In this document: in pieces, positions 43,262 through 51,196 of the stretch
Position numbering within the stretch: position 1 is the stretch's first letter
Layout of the letters: the number at the start of each line of letters is the position of its first letter
Assembly (NCBI RefSeq): GCF_004022565.1
Contig: NZ_CP022987.1
Coordinates: forward strand, 2,294,001-2,358,000
DNA: 64,000 bases
DNA from: Pollutimonas thiosulfatoxidans
GTDB lineage: Bacteria; Pseudomonadota; Gammaproteobacteria; Burkholderiales; Burkholderiaceae_B
Direction of reading: 5' to 3'
Position numbers and translations under genes: made by a program
Notes under the pieces: generated by a model
What the model saw: the letters and a program-made list of their open reading frames with translations, nothing else
Databases searched by the model: none
What the model was told of the DNA's origin: nothing

Positions 43262-43485
43262 GGCCTGGGGTGGGTGGGGCTGGCTGGGCGGCTTTAGGGC
43301 ACGCCTTGTGGCAGTGTCGCGGCGGGGAGGCAAGCCTGCGGCTGTGTGAGCAACGCGGGTGTCGGGGCACTGCCCCGACGTTGCGAGTTCCGCAGGCGCC
43401 CCGCCGTGGCGCTGACGCAAGGTTTGCCCCGGCGCAAGCCGGGGCCGTGACCGTCGAGCCCAGCCAGCCCCACCCACCCCGGGCC
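43262..43485. repeat. palindromic element B2 (variable-arm family B, core in minus orientation)
   Basis: Arms at 43262-43289 and 43458-43485 pair over 28 bp with one mismatch; the inner 23 bp are perfect. The 5' arm is a G-rich run of GGGT/GGGG/CTGG blocks. Reverse-complemented, the core matches B1 in several blocks: TCACGG, AACTC-CAAC plus the 19-nt palindrome (43361-43379) with one or two changes, CTTGCCTCCC and GGCGTGCCC. It ends 88 bp before the stop codon of the convergent PEP-mutase-like gene. Confidence 0.85.
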
Positions 43486-43573
43486 GGCTTTAGAACGAAG
43501 ACCGCCGACAGCCCACCTCAAGCACGGCGCTTGGAACAAATACCGGCTCAATAACGAATGTTGGATGTGTCGC

Positions 43574-44398
43574 TTACGAACCAAACCGCCGATTCAGTTC
43601 GGCATTGCTGATTACCCCAGCAAATGAATCAAATACGCCTTCATCGGCAATCTGCCCTGCCGCCCGCAAGAACGCATCCATCGCCACGCGTGCCAAAGCG
43701 CCACCTACACTGATGCGCCGTACGCCTAATTGGGCGAGTTCGTTCACCGTAAAGCCCAGGGCGCCGCCGCTTAGGAAGTTCACCGCCCGCCCACCAACTG
43801 CCTGGACCGTCGCCTCGATCTGCTCCCGCGTATTGATGCCAGGCGAATACAGGCAATCCGCGCCAGCGTCCGCAAACGCTTTCAGACGCCGGACCGTCTC
43901 GTCGATGTCCGGAGCTCCACGTATAAAACCCTCCGTACGGGCAGTCAACAACACCGGCTGACCGGTACCATCGATGGCGGCCCGCGCCGCCTTGATTCGA
44001 GCCACCGCAACATCAAAGGCATACAAACCATCAGCCTCACCTTGAGGCACGTCCTCGATCGAGAGCCCAGCGACCCCCGTCTCTATGCAACGGACAATAT
44101 TTTCCTGCATGCCTTCCAAATCGTCCGAAAAGCCGTTCTCGAAATCTGCGTTCAAGGGGATGTCGACCGCGTCGGCCAACTCACGCAAATGCGCCAGCAC
44201 CAACTCCAGCGATTGGGCGCCGTCAGGCAGACCATTTGAATAGGCATGCCCGGAACTGGTCGAGGCTATCGCTTTGAAGCCCATATCCTCCAGGCTGCGC
44301 GCCGTGCCGATGTTCCAGGGGTTGGGAATCACAAAACACCCGGATTGGTGCAGCCTGAAAAACTCCGTTCTCTTATTGGCAACCGTCGTTTTTGTCAT
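43574..44398 (-). CDS. isocitrate lyase/PEP mutase superfamily protein
   Basis: 274 residues. The TIM-barrel PEP mutase/ICL family is shown by 'FVIPNPWNIGTARSLEDMGFKAIASTSSGHAYSNG', the metal-binding 'PLNADFENGFSD' and 'GVAGLSIEDVPQ', then 'LTARTEGFIRGAPDIDETVRRLKAFADAGADCLYSPG'. The KKCxH catalytic loop of true isocitrate lyase is absent. It is more like the oxaloacetate hydrolase or phosphonomutase-like group of unknown substrate. It is divergent from the MscS channel gene; the 81-bp gap has the promoters for both. Confidence 0.87.
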   Translation of the reverse strand: MTKTTVANKRTEFFRLHQSGCFVIPNPWNIGTARSLEDMGFKAIASTSSGHAYSNGLPDGAQSLELVLAHLRELADAVDIPLNADFENGFSDDLEGMQENIVRCIETGVAGLSIEDVPQGEADGLYAFDVAVARIKAARAAIDGTGQPVLLTARTEGFIRGAPDIDETVRRLKAFADAGADCLYSPGINTREQIEATVQAVGGRAVNFLSGGALGFTVNELAQLGVRRISVGGALARVAMDAFLRAAGQIADEGVFDSFAGVISNAELNRRFGS

Positions 44399-44479
44399 GA
44401 TGAATTATCCTTGGATGGACCTTACCCGAGGCCGAATCGGCCAGCTCATATTAAACTTAACAATAAAACAGAGGTTTAC

Positions 44480-45385
44480 ATGATTTCACGTGCGCGGATT
44501 CTATGGCTGTTGTGGCCGGCCCTGTTGTGCCTGGTATCCGTGCTGATGTATGCCTTCCACGCCTACCTGTTCCCGAAGTTCATGCCGCAGGCCGATCCCC
44601 AGGCCATGCTGCGCTTCAGCGCCGTCGCGGCCTTTTACTCTTTCGCATGGCTCGCAGCCAGGATCGCCGACATCGCACTCGCGCGCAAAGGGAAGGCCAA
44701 GCGCCGCAAGCCCAAACTGCTGGGCGATCTGGTAACTGCCACACTATTTGCCCTAGCCACTGTGGCCGCAATTGGCCTGCTTCTTGGTCAGTCGGCAGGA
44801 GGCATACTGGCCAGCTCCGGTTTGATTATCGCCATCCTGGGCTTTGCGATCCGCAATGTGCTGGCCGACGTGCTGTCGGGGATTGCCATCGGCCTGGAGG
44901 CTCCCTTCCGTATCGGAGACTGGGTGGAGTTCGACGAAACCACCACCGGCCGCGTCATAGAGATCGGGTGGCGTACCACACGGGTATTGACACCCAACGA
45001 CACTTACATGATTTTGCCCAACAGTCAGATCTCGCGCCTGATGCTGACCAACTACAGTGCGCCTCGCAAGCATTACCAGGCCAGCGTCCAGATCGTCCTG
45101 CATCACGACATCCCCGTCTCGCAAGGAAAGCAACTGCTCTTTGAAGCGGCAATGTCGGCCTCTGCCATGCCGCCGGCCATGGCCAAGGAAGCCGTTGTTC
45201 GAGCAAGTGTCTACGACGTGGAAGGCGTGACCTATACCGTCAAATATTGGGTTCCCACTTTTTCCCGAGACATCGACTGTCGCGACGCGGTCTTGATGGC
45301 GATCGACGAAGCCCTGCGAGAGCGCGGCTGGATTCCACCGCGTGCCACCGGTCAACGCCAGCTGACCCTGCACGAGAACTCATAA
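44480..45385 (+). CDS. small-conductance mechanosensitive channel (MscS family)
   Basis: 301 residues from ATG 44480 (GAGG upstream). Three helices: 'ILWLLWPALLCLVSVLMYAF', 'FSAVAAFYSFAWLAARIADIALA', and the pore helix region 'ATLFALATVAAIGLLLGQSAGGILASSGLIIAILGFAIRNVLADVLSGIAIGLEAPFRIGDWVEF'. The cytoplasmic MscS beta domain follows ('GRVIEIGWRTTRVLTPNDTYMILPNSQISRLMLTNYSAP'). It would release solutes on osmotic down-shock. It lacks cyclic-nucleotide or extra N-terminal domains. Confidence 0.92.
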   Translation: MISRARILWLLWPALLCLVSVLMYAFHAYLFPKFMPQADPQAMLRFSAVAAFYSFAWLAARIADIALARKGKAKRRKPKLLGDLVTATLFALATVAAIGLLLGQSAGGILASSGLIIAILGFAIRNVLADVLSGIAIGLEAPFRIGDWVEFDETTTGRVIEIGWRTTRVLTPNDTYMILPNSQISRLMLTNYSAPRKHYQASVQIVLHHDIPVSQGKQLLFEAAMSASAMPPAMAKEAVVRASVYDVEGVTYTVKYWVPTFSRDIDCRDAVLMAIDEALRERGWIPPRATGQRQLTLHENS

Positions 45386-45507
45386 GCACATCAAGCCGAT
45401 TATTGCGTATATCGGAATGATAGCTTGCCCATTGCCCCCTTTTTCCAGGTGAGCAATAGGAATACAGTGTCTCCATAGCCCCCTTGCGGCCGACAGAGAG
45501 ACCAAAC

Positions 45508-46341
45508 ATGACGACCAGATTTCCGGTGTATTTTGTATCCCACGGCGGCGGGCCGTGGCCTTATGTTGACAGCATGAAACCCATGTATGCCAAGACAGAG
45601 CGCGGGTTCAGCGAACTACCAGCGCGCCTGCCGGCCAAACCCAAGGCCGTGCTGGTAATTTCCGGCCATTGGGAAGCGGAAGACTTCACCGTCTCGACAG
45701 CCGAGCATCCGCCCATGGAATACGACTATTTCGGATTTCCTGAGCACACCTATCGCATCAAGTATCCCGCAGCGGGGTCACCCAACCTGGCATCACGGGT
45801 GAAGACTCTGCTTGCCGACGCGGGATTCAAGCCCCGCGTCGATGCGGAACGCGGCTTCGACCATGGCACTTTTGTACCGCTGGGTTTAATGTATCCCGAA
45901 GCGGACGTCCCTGTGGTCATGCTGTCCATGAAGTCCAGCTACGACGCCGAGGAACACATCCGGGTCGGACAGGCCCTGGCTCCGTTGCGCGATGAGGGCG
46001 TGCTGATCATCGGCAGCGGCCTCACGTATCACAACATGCGCGGCTTTCGCCGCCCTGAATCAACCCCCATTGCGGAGGCTTTCGAGGCTTACCTGAACAA
46101 AGCCATCAGCCAGGCCGACGCCAAAGCCCGCAACGATATGCTCGTGCGATGGGAGACTGCTCCTCATGCGCGGCTGGCTCACCCAAGAGAAGACCATCTG
46201 CTACCCCTGATGGTCGTCGCCGGAGCAGCAGCCAGCGATGTGGGTCAGGCGGTTTTCATTGACCATGTCATGGAGGTACCGATGGCCTCGTATGAGTTCG
46301 GCGCAGTAAGCGCCGCTAAGGTTAACGCAACAAATTTTTAA
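45508..46341 (+). CDS. extradiol ring-opening dioxygenase of the LigB/DODA family
   Basis: 277 residues from ATG 45508. The family start 'FPVYFVSHGGGPWPYVD' carries the first metal His. Further ligands are in 'LVISGHWEAEDFTVS' and 'RGFDHGTFVPLGLMYPEADVPVVMLSM', followed by 'GVLIIGSGLTYHNMRGFR'. DODA-type enzymes cleave catechol-like rings or act on related small phenols; the physiological substrate is unknown. It begins a likely three-gene operon with the DUF3861-like gene (12 bp away) and an SDR gene. Confidence 0.9.
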   Translation: MTTRFPVYFVSHGGGPWPYVDSMKPMYAKTERGFSELPARLPAKPKAVLVISGHWEAEDFTVSTAEHPPMEYDYFGFPEHTYRIKYPAAGSPNLASRVKTLLADAGFKPRVDAERGFDHGTFVPLGLMYPEADVPVVMLSMKSSYDAEEHIRVGQALAPLRDEGVLIIGSGLTYHNMRGFRRPESTPIAEAFEAYLNKAISQADAKARNDMLVRWETAPHARLAHPREDHLLPLMVVAGAAASDVGQAVFIDHVMEVPMASYEFGAVSAAKVNATNF

Positions 46342-46353
46342 GGATGGACGATC

Positions 46354-46656
46354 ATGGCTGGACATCAGCATCGAATTACCCTGGAGTATCTGGGCGGCAA
46401 GCATGCCGAGCCCGACCTGCATCAACCGCTGGTATTCACCGCAGAAAACCATGACGACTTGTTCGAGATCATCGACAAGGCTCAGGCTGCGGAAATCTTT
46501 GATAAAGAAACCTCTGCTGCGCTGGTACTCGGAATGAAGCTATTCAGCGAGGTGATGCTCAAGAACAGAAAGGACCCCATGTTCGAACCGATGCTGGCAG
46601 CTTATCGAGACTACATCAAGGTGTTCAAACAACGTATCTTAGAGGCAAAAACATGA
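46354..46656 (+). CDS. DUF3861-like small protein
   Basis: 100 residues. 'MAGHQHRITLEYLGGKHAEPDLHQPLVFTAENHDDLFEIIDKAQ' followed by 'SAALVLGMKLFSEVMLKNRKDPMFEPMLAAYRDYIKVFKQRI' fits the DUF3861 family as I recall it, a compact alpha/beta protein of unknown function. GGATGGACG precedes the ATG. The stop overlaps the start of the SDR gene in ATGA, so it is translated with its neighbours. Confidence 0.75.
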   Translation: MAGHQHRITLEYLGGKHAEPDLHQPLVFTAENHDDLFEIIDKAQAAEIFDKETSAALVLGMKLFSEVMLKNRKDPMFEPMLAAYRDYIKVFKQRILEAKT

Positions 46657-47444
46657 TGAACATCGACATATCAGGCAAGACAACCATCATCTCCGGCTCG
46701 ACCAGCGGCATTGGCCTGGCGATAGCGAAAGGGCTGGCACAAGCCGGCGCGTCGGTCGTAGTAAACGGACGCTCGCAAGCAGCGGTAGACAAGGCTATCG
46801 CGGCGGTTAAACAGCACGCTTCTACGGCCACGGTGCGTGGCGTCGCCGCAGATCTGGGCACCGCCGAAGGCTGCGCATTACTGATCAAGGCGGAACCACG
46901 CTGCGACATCCTCATCAATAATCTCGGTATCTACGGCCCACAACCGTTCTTTGAAATCGACGATGCAGAATGGTCGCGCTATTTCGAAGTCAACGTCCTG
47001 TCGGGCGTACGTTTGGCAAGAGCCTATATGCCGGCGATGCTCGAACAGAACTGGGGCCGAGTCGTGTTTATTTCATCGGAGTCGGCATTGAACATTCCGG
47101 CCGACATGATCCACTATGGCTTCAGTAAAACAGCGCTGCTCGGGTTGGCCCGCGGCCTGGCCAAGCTTGCCGCCGGCAGCGGCGTCACAGTCAATTCCGT
47201 GCTGCCTGGCCCGACGCTATCCGAAGGCGCGGCGCAAATGCTGATGGCCTCGGCGCCCGAGGGCCAGACACTGGAAGAAGCTGGCGTAGCCTTCGTAAAA
47301 GCACAACGCCCCAGCTCCATCATCCAGCGTGCGGCAACCCTTGAAGAGGTCGCCAATATGGTGGTCTATGTGGCTTCTCCGCTATCATCAGCCACGACCG
47401 GTGCGGCGCTCCGCGTTGAAGGCGGTGTGGTCGACAGCCTATAA
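46653..47444 (+). CDS. SDR-family oxidoreductase
   Basis: 263 residues. Classical short-chain dehydrogenase: 'TIISGSTSGIGLAIAKGLAQAGASVVVNGRS' (T/SGxxxGIG), 'ILINNLGIYGPQPF' (NNxG), catalytic Ser in 'VVFISSESALN' and Y-x3-K in 'HYGFSKTALLG', then 'VNSVLPGPTLSEGA'. The Arg/Ser around 'NGRSQA' after the second strand suggests NADP preference, which is inferred. Last gene of the dioxygenase/DUF3861-like/SDR unit; converges on the transporter gene, 8 bp apart. Confidence 0.92.
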   Translation: MMNIDISGKTTIISGSTSGIGLAIAKGLAQAGASVVVNGRSQAAVDKAIAAVKQHASTATVRGVAADLGTAEGCALLIKAEPRCDILINNLGIYGPQPFFEIDDAEWSRYFEVNVLSGVRLARAYMPAMLEQNWGRVVFISSESALNIPADMIHYGFSKTALLGLARGLAKLAAGSGVTVNSVLPGPTLSEGAAQMLMASAPEGQTLEEAGVAFVKAQRPSSIIQRAATLEEVANMVVYVASPLSSATTGAALRVEGGVVDSL

Positions 47445-47452
47445 GGCCATCA

Positions 47453-48649
47453 TCAAAAGGCGGCTACTTTCTGGCGCAAGCGCCAGCCGCCCCATACACC
47501 CAGCACGCAGGCGATCGCAAAAACCCAGCCCGACAAGGCTCCTGCCATGATGCCTGACAACAGCGTGCCGACCGTGCATCCCAGGGCCAGCATGGCGCCC
47601 CAGCCCATCAGCACGCCGCCCCCGAAATTGCGCAGCACATCGCGCAGCGACGGCAGGCGGGGCTTGAACTCGCCGGCCACCAAAGCTGCTGCCCAGGCGC
47701 CTCCAATCAAGCCCAGCACAAACAGGCCGTTGGGCGAGAGCAAGGTTTCCTTGACCACCGTGGCGCAACCCGAGAAGGTATCCAACCCCTCAAGGCGATC
47801 AGGCAACAACTGCCACTGTGAGGCCGCGGTCCGCGCCACGCTGCCTAGCTCTGCCGTAACGCCCAAGGGCGCATAGCGAAAGTAAGACATCACGCCTATG
47901 AACGCGACCAGTAACCCGCCAGCCCAAGTGGGCCAGCGGCGTACGAACACGTCGGCCCACTGGAACGTTCCCGCCGGTTCCGATGCATGCTTGGTGCCGT
48001 CGTGGCGCTTAAGTAAAAAAGCGGCTACCAGAGCCAAGGCTGCCAACTGAGCAAGCAGCGACCAGCCATACCCCAACGAATGCGGCAGCCATACGATCGG
48101 CGCCTCTTGAATGGTAAGCAGGTATAGCGTGTTCCATGATGCGAAGCCCAAGGCAAAACCCACCAAGGCGCCAAGCAAGGCAAAAATGGACGCGACCGAG
48201 CCTTCGCCCAGGCGATACAGATGCGCGCTGATGCACGATCCCGACACCGCCATGCCCACGCCAAAAGCCAGACTGCCCAACACCAGCACCCAGCTTATCG
48301 GCCCGATGTGCGCGCCCGGCGGCAAACGCCCGACAGCAGGTATGGGCAGGAAGGCACTGAACAAGACGTGGTAGCCGATGGTGCCGACGGCCAGCGCAAC
48401 CACAATGCCGATCAAGCCGCGCGAGTCGTTCTGATCGAGAAAGTCGCGCGTAACGCAGAAGAAGCAAAAGCGCGAACGTTGCAGCACCACGCCGAAGGCC
48501 GTACCCGCCAACAAGGCGAACGCCAGCACACGGCCATTTGCTGGCCAGCCAGCCACGATGCCGGATGCGTAAAAAATGGAAGCGAAAACAAGAACGGCCA
48601 GCATTGCTGCTGGCCAAACTCGTTTCGCTGGAATCGCGAAACTAGTCAT
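47453..48649 (-). CDS. YeeE/YedE (TsuA)-family sulfur-compound transporter
   Basis: 398 residues, about nine helices. YeeE/YedE repeats are seen: 'GTAFGVVLQRSRFCFFCVTRDFLDQNDSRGLIGIVVALAVG', 'LAFGVGMAVSGSCISAHLYRLGEGSVASIFALLGALVGFALG', 'YFRYAPLGVTAELGSVA', 'LLSPNGLFVLGLIGGAWAAALVAG' and 'FGGGVLMGWGAMLALGCTVGTLLSGIMAGALSGWVF'. The Cys residues in 'RFCFF', 'SGSCISA' and 'LGCTVG' correspond to those that relay thiosulfate in TsuA. It lies 17 bp downstream of a periplasmic sulfurtransferase gene, which fits thiosulfate or persulfide uptake. Confidence 0.9.
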   Translation of the reverse strand: MTSFAIPAKRVWPAAMLAVLVFASIFYASGIVAGWPANGRVLAFALLAGTAFGVVLQRSRFCFFCVTRDFLDQNDSRGLIGIVVALAVGTIGYHVLFSAFLPIPAVGRLPPGAHIGPISWVLVLGSLAFGVGMAVSGSCISAHLYRLGEGSVASIFALLGALVGFALGFASWNTLYLLTIQEAPIVWLPHSLGYGWSLLAQLAALALVAAFLLKRHDGTKHASEPAGTFQWADVFVRRWPTWAGGLLVAFIGVMSYFRYAPLGVTAELGSVARTAASQWQLLPDRLEGLDTFSGCATVVKETLLSPNGLFVLGLIGGAWAAALVAGEFKPRLPSLRDVLRNFGGGVLMGWGAMLALGCTVGTLLSGIMAGALSGWVFAIACVLGVWGGWRLRQKVAAF

Positions 48650-48666
48650 GACTTACAAACATCCGG

Positions 48667-49596
48667 TTAGATGTTGCCCCAGACGGTGCCGGCGGGATTG
48701 GTGATGGGTACACCAACAGCGTTACCGTACTCGGTCCAGGATCCGTCGTAGTTGCGCACGTCGTAGCCCAGCAGCTTTTTCAGAGCAAACCAGGAATGGC
48801 TGGAACGCTCGCCAATGCGGCAGTAGGTGATGACGGGCTTGGAGCCATCCACGCCAACGTCGGCGTATAGCTTCTTGAGCTCTTCAACGGGCTTGAACGT
48901 GCCGTCTTCTGCAACCAGCTTGCTCCAAGTGACATTGACTGCACCCGGGATATGGCCGGCGCGGATCGACAGCTCTTGAACGCCGGAAGGTGCGAAGATC
49001 TTGCCGTTGTATTCGTCAGCAGAGCGGATGTCCACCAACACGGCGTCTTGCTCTTTCTTGGCGACTGCAACCACATCGGTCAGGCGTGCGCGCAGGCTTT
49101 CGTCGGCGGCCTGGACCACGATATTGCCGGCAGCGGGGGTGGCGGGCGTGATGGTCAGTGGGCGGCCTTCGGCTTCCCACTTCTTGCGGCCACCGTCCAG
49201 CAGCTTGACGTTGTTCACGCCATAAATGTCGAACACCCAGGCGCCCCAGGCGGCGAACCAGTTGTTGGTGTCGCCGTACAGCACGGTGACGGTGTCATTG
49301 CTGATGCCAGCGTTGCGCAGCAGGTTTTGGAAGGCGTCTTGGCCGACGATATCGCGCTCGACCGTGTTGACCAGATCGGTATGCCAGTTGAAATTGACCG
49401 CGCCCTGGATGTGTCCGCGCTCGTACAAACCGGGGTTGACACTCACTTCGACGACCCGAACCTTCGGATCGGCAAGGTTCTTTTCCAGCCAGTCAGTGCT
49501 GACCAATACGTCTGAAGCAGCGGCGTGCACCGCCCCGCCCACCAATAGTGTTAAAGAAGCAGCCAGTACGCCGGCCATTTTTTTATAAAAGGACAT
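48667..49596 (-). CDS. periplasmic sulfurtransferase (two-domain rhodanese)
   Basis: 309 residues. A signal peptide 'MAGVLAASLTLLVGGAVHAAA' directs export. Two rhodanese domains follow: an inactive N-terminal one ('DPKVRVVEVSVNPGLYERGHIQGAVNFNW', no catalytic Cys) and an active C-terminal one with C259 in 'ITYCRIGERSSHSW', preceded by 'AVLVDIRSADEYNGK'. The CRxGxRS loop is typical of thiosulfate:cyanide-type sulfurtransferases. It would deliver or generate sulfane sulfur for the YeeE-type transporter encoded next. A TAACC-N8-GGTTA palindrome lies about 60 bp upstream. Confidence 0.92.
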   Translation of the reverse strand: MSFYKKMAGVLAASLTLLVGGAVHAAASDVLVSTDWLEKNLADPKVRVVEVSVNPGLYERGHIQGAVNFNWHTDLVNTVERDIVGQDAFQNLLRNAGISNDTVTVLYGDTNNWFAAWGAWVFDIYGVNNVKLLDGGRKKWEAEGRPLTITPATPAAGNIVVQAADESLRARLTDVVAVAKKEQDAVLVDIRSADEYNGKIFAPSGVQELSIRAGHIPGAVNVTWSKLVAEDGTFKPVEELKKLYADVGVDGSKPVITYCRIGERSSHSWFALKKLLGYDVRNYDGSWTEYGNAVGVPITNPAGTVWGNI

Positions 49597-49651
49597 GATT
49601 TCGTCACCCAGGTAGAAGTAATAGACTGAGTACGAAAGATACCGAGGATTG

Positions 49652-49906
49652 CTACATAACCAAACTAACGGTTACAGCTAAGCTTATATAAGAAACCATA
49701 TCAGCTCGTTTCTGAACAGACCAAGCGGCGGCCTGCTGCGGCGTGCCCGCCACCGGGCACTCTGGCACGCAGATAGAGCAATCGATGCATTCGTCGGGTT
49801 TGATGACCAGGAAGTTGGGGCCTTCCATGAAGCAATCCATCGGGCAAACAGACACGCAGTCGGTGTACTTGCACTGGATACATGCTTCAGTAACTACATA
49901 GGGCAT
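49652..49906 (-). CDS. fdxA: ferredoxin, C-terminally truncated
   Basis: 84 residues from ATG 49906, against about 105 for the usual FdxA-type 7Fe ferredoxin. The N-terminal half is well conserved: 'YVVTEACIQCKYTDCVSVCPMDCFMEGPNFLVIKPDECIDCSICVPECPV', with both cluster motifs intact. After CPV the expected acidic, 'FIELNAELA'-containing tail is replaced by 'AGTPQQAAAWSVQKRADMVSYI...' with no family similarity, and the frame ends in what looks like a promoter region. The other two frames do not restore it. Clusters could still form, but the protein is probably altered or decaying. The ATG is 12 bp past the encoded CCA of tRNA-Arg, on the same strand. Confidence 0.75.
   Translation of the reverse strand: MPYVVTEACIQCKYTDCVSVCPMDCFMEGPNFLVIKPDECIDCSICVPECPVAGTPQQAAAWSVQKRADMVSYISLAVTVSLVM
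49657..49674. promoter_or_regulatory. TAACC-N8-GGTTA palindrome upstream of sulfurtransferase operon
   Basis: A 5-bp-arm inverted repeat (TAACC 49657-49661, GGTTA 49670-49674) overlaps the last codons of the truncated ferredoxin. A TATATAAG motif (about 49683-49692) lies just upstream on the minus strand. It may be the operator of the sulfurtransferase-transporter operon. Short arms make this tentative. Confidence 0.35.
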
Positions 49907-49918
49907 GTTCGTCGATTC

Positions 49919-49993
49919 TGGCGCGCCCGACAGGAATCGAACCTGTACCAAGAGCTTCGGAGGCTCCCATTCTATCCATTGAACTACGGGCGC
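49919..49993 (-). tRNA. tRNA-Arg(CCG)
   Basis: Read on the minus strand, the acceptor GCGCCCG (from 49993) pairs with CGGGCGC (ending 49923). The anticodon stem GGAGC/GCTCT flanks the loop CTCCGAA, giving anticodon CCG. The T arm reads CAGGT-TCGATTC-CTGTC. CCA is encoded at 49921-49919. All four arms fold. The gene is divergent from the cytochrome gene and 12 bp upstream of the ferredoxin. Confidence 0.95.
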
Positions 49994-50173
49994 AGGGTCG
50001 CCATTGTAGCGTGTTTGCGCAATCCTGCACTAAAGCACCAGTCTCGTTATAATCGCGTATTCAGGTGCTGCCCGACCGTTACTCGTAACGTCGCGCGGAA
50101 GCCCTGCAATGGCAGGTCCTCTATAGCATTCAGGCCTTTTTGCCTACAGACTAGGAACACGCAGGATTCGATT

Positions 50174-51115
50174 ATGAATAATACGGAACAACACGTCGAA
50201 GAGACCATCGAGGAGCACGAAGGCCTCATCAAAACGCCCAAGCAGCTAATCGTAACGATCATCCTGGCTTTCCTGGTACCGGTCATCGTCATCGTCATGC
50301 TGGTCAATCTGGTCGAATCCACCATGCAGGCTGGTGCCGGGTCCACTGCTCAATCCGAAGAATCCATCGCATCGCGCATCAAGCCGGTAGCGGGCTTCAA
50401 GCTGGTCGACGCCAATGCGCCCAAGGTTTTCCAGACGGGCCAGCAAGTCTTCGAGACCACCTGTGCCGCCTGTCACTCCACTGGCGTGGCCGGCGCCCCC
50501 AAGCTGGGCGATAACGCCACCTGGGCTCCGCTGATCGCAAGCGGTTACGACAAGCTGGTCGAAATCGCCATTCACGGTAAGGGCGCCATGCCACCCAAGG
50601 GCGGCAATGCTTCCTTAAGCGACTTCGAAGTCCAGCGCGCCGTCGTTTACATGGCCAATGAATCGGGCGCGTCATTCGACGAACCCAAAGAACCGGCCGC
50701 CGACAATGCCGCTGCCACCGAACAACCCGCGGCAGCAGCAACGGCTGCTGCGCCCGCCGCTGCACCGGCGCCACAAGCTGCAGCGCCTGCCGCCGCAGCC
50801 CCAGCCGCCGAAGCACCCGCGCCTGCAGCACAAGAAGCCGCAGCACCCGCCCCGGCAGCTGATAGCGCTGCTGCCGATTCCACCGGCAAGAAGGTTTACG
50901 AGTCCGTCTGCTTTGCTTGCCATGTCAGCGGCGTAGCCGGCGCACCCAAACTGGGCGACAAGGCCGCCTGGGCCAAGTACCTGGACCATGGCATGGATAC
51001 CATGTTGCAAAATGCCATCCGCGGCGTAGGCGCCATGCCTCCTCGCGGCGGTTCGCAAGCTACCGACGAAGAAATCAAGGCAGCCATCGAATACATGGTC
51101 CAGTCTGTGCAGTAA
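50174..51115 (+). CDS. membrane-anchored dihaem c-type cytochrome (cytochrome c5-like)
   Basis: 313 residues from ATG 50174. A single N-terminal helix (about 25-48) anchors two periplasmic cytochrome domains. Domain 1 has CAACH at 97-101 with axial Met near 139 ('GAMPPKGG'); domain 2 has CFACH at 246-250 with Met near 288 ('GAMPPRGG'). They share 'GVAGAPKLGD' and so arose by duplication. The linker (about 172-236) is an Ala/Pro-rich low-complexity stretch giving a long flexible tether. It probably carries electrons to a terminal oxidase or receives them from bc1. A strong terminator follows. Confidence 0.93.
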   Translation: MNNTEQHVEETIEEHEGLIKTPKQLIVTIILAFLVPVIVIVMLVNLVESTMQAGAGSTAQSEESIASRIKPVAGFKLVDANAPKVFQTGQQVFETTCAACHSTGVAGAPKLGDNATWAPLIASGYDKLVEIAIHGKGAMPPKGGNASLSDFEVQRAVVYMANESGASFDEPKEPAADNAAATEQPAAAATAAAPAAAPAPQAAAPAAAAPAAEAPAPAAQEAAAPAPAADSAAADSTGKKVYESVCFACHVSGVAGAPKLGDKAAWAKYLDHGMDTMLQNAIRGVGAMPPRGGSQATDEEIKAAIEYMVQSVQ

Positions 51116-51130
51116 GCCAGACGCCAACAC

Positions 51131-51162
51131 AAAAAAGGCCAGACGCGTGTCTGGCCTTTTTT
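51131..51162. terminator. bidirectional Rho-independent terminator
   Basis: AAAAAAGGCCAGAC (51131-51144) pairs perfectly with 51149-51162 around GCGT, giving a GC-rich stem with an A-tract on one side and T-tract on the other. It serves both the cytochrome gene and the convergent 3-hydroxyacyl-CoA dehydrogenase gene. Confidence 0.95.
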
Positions 51163-51196
51163 CTGGACGGCCTCGTGTATTGCGCGGCCGTTTTCC

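Noticed and set aside
43099..43584. Open frames through the second repeat island
   Set aside because: Same reason: they read through element B2 and its arms and show no motif.
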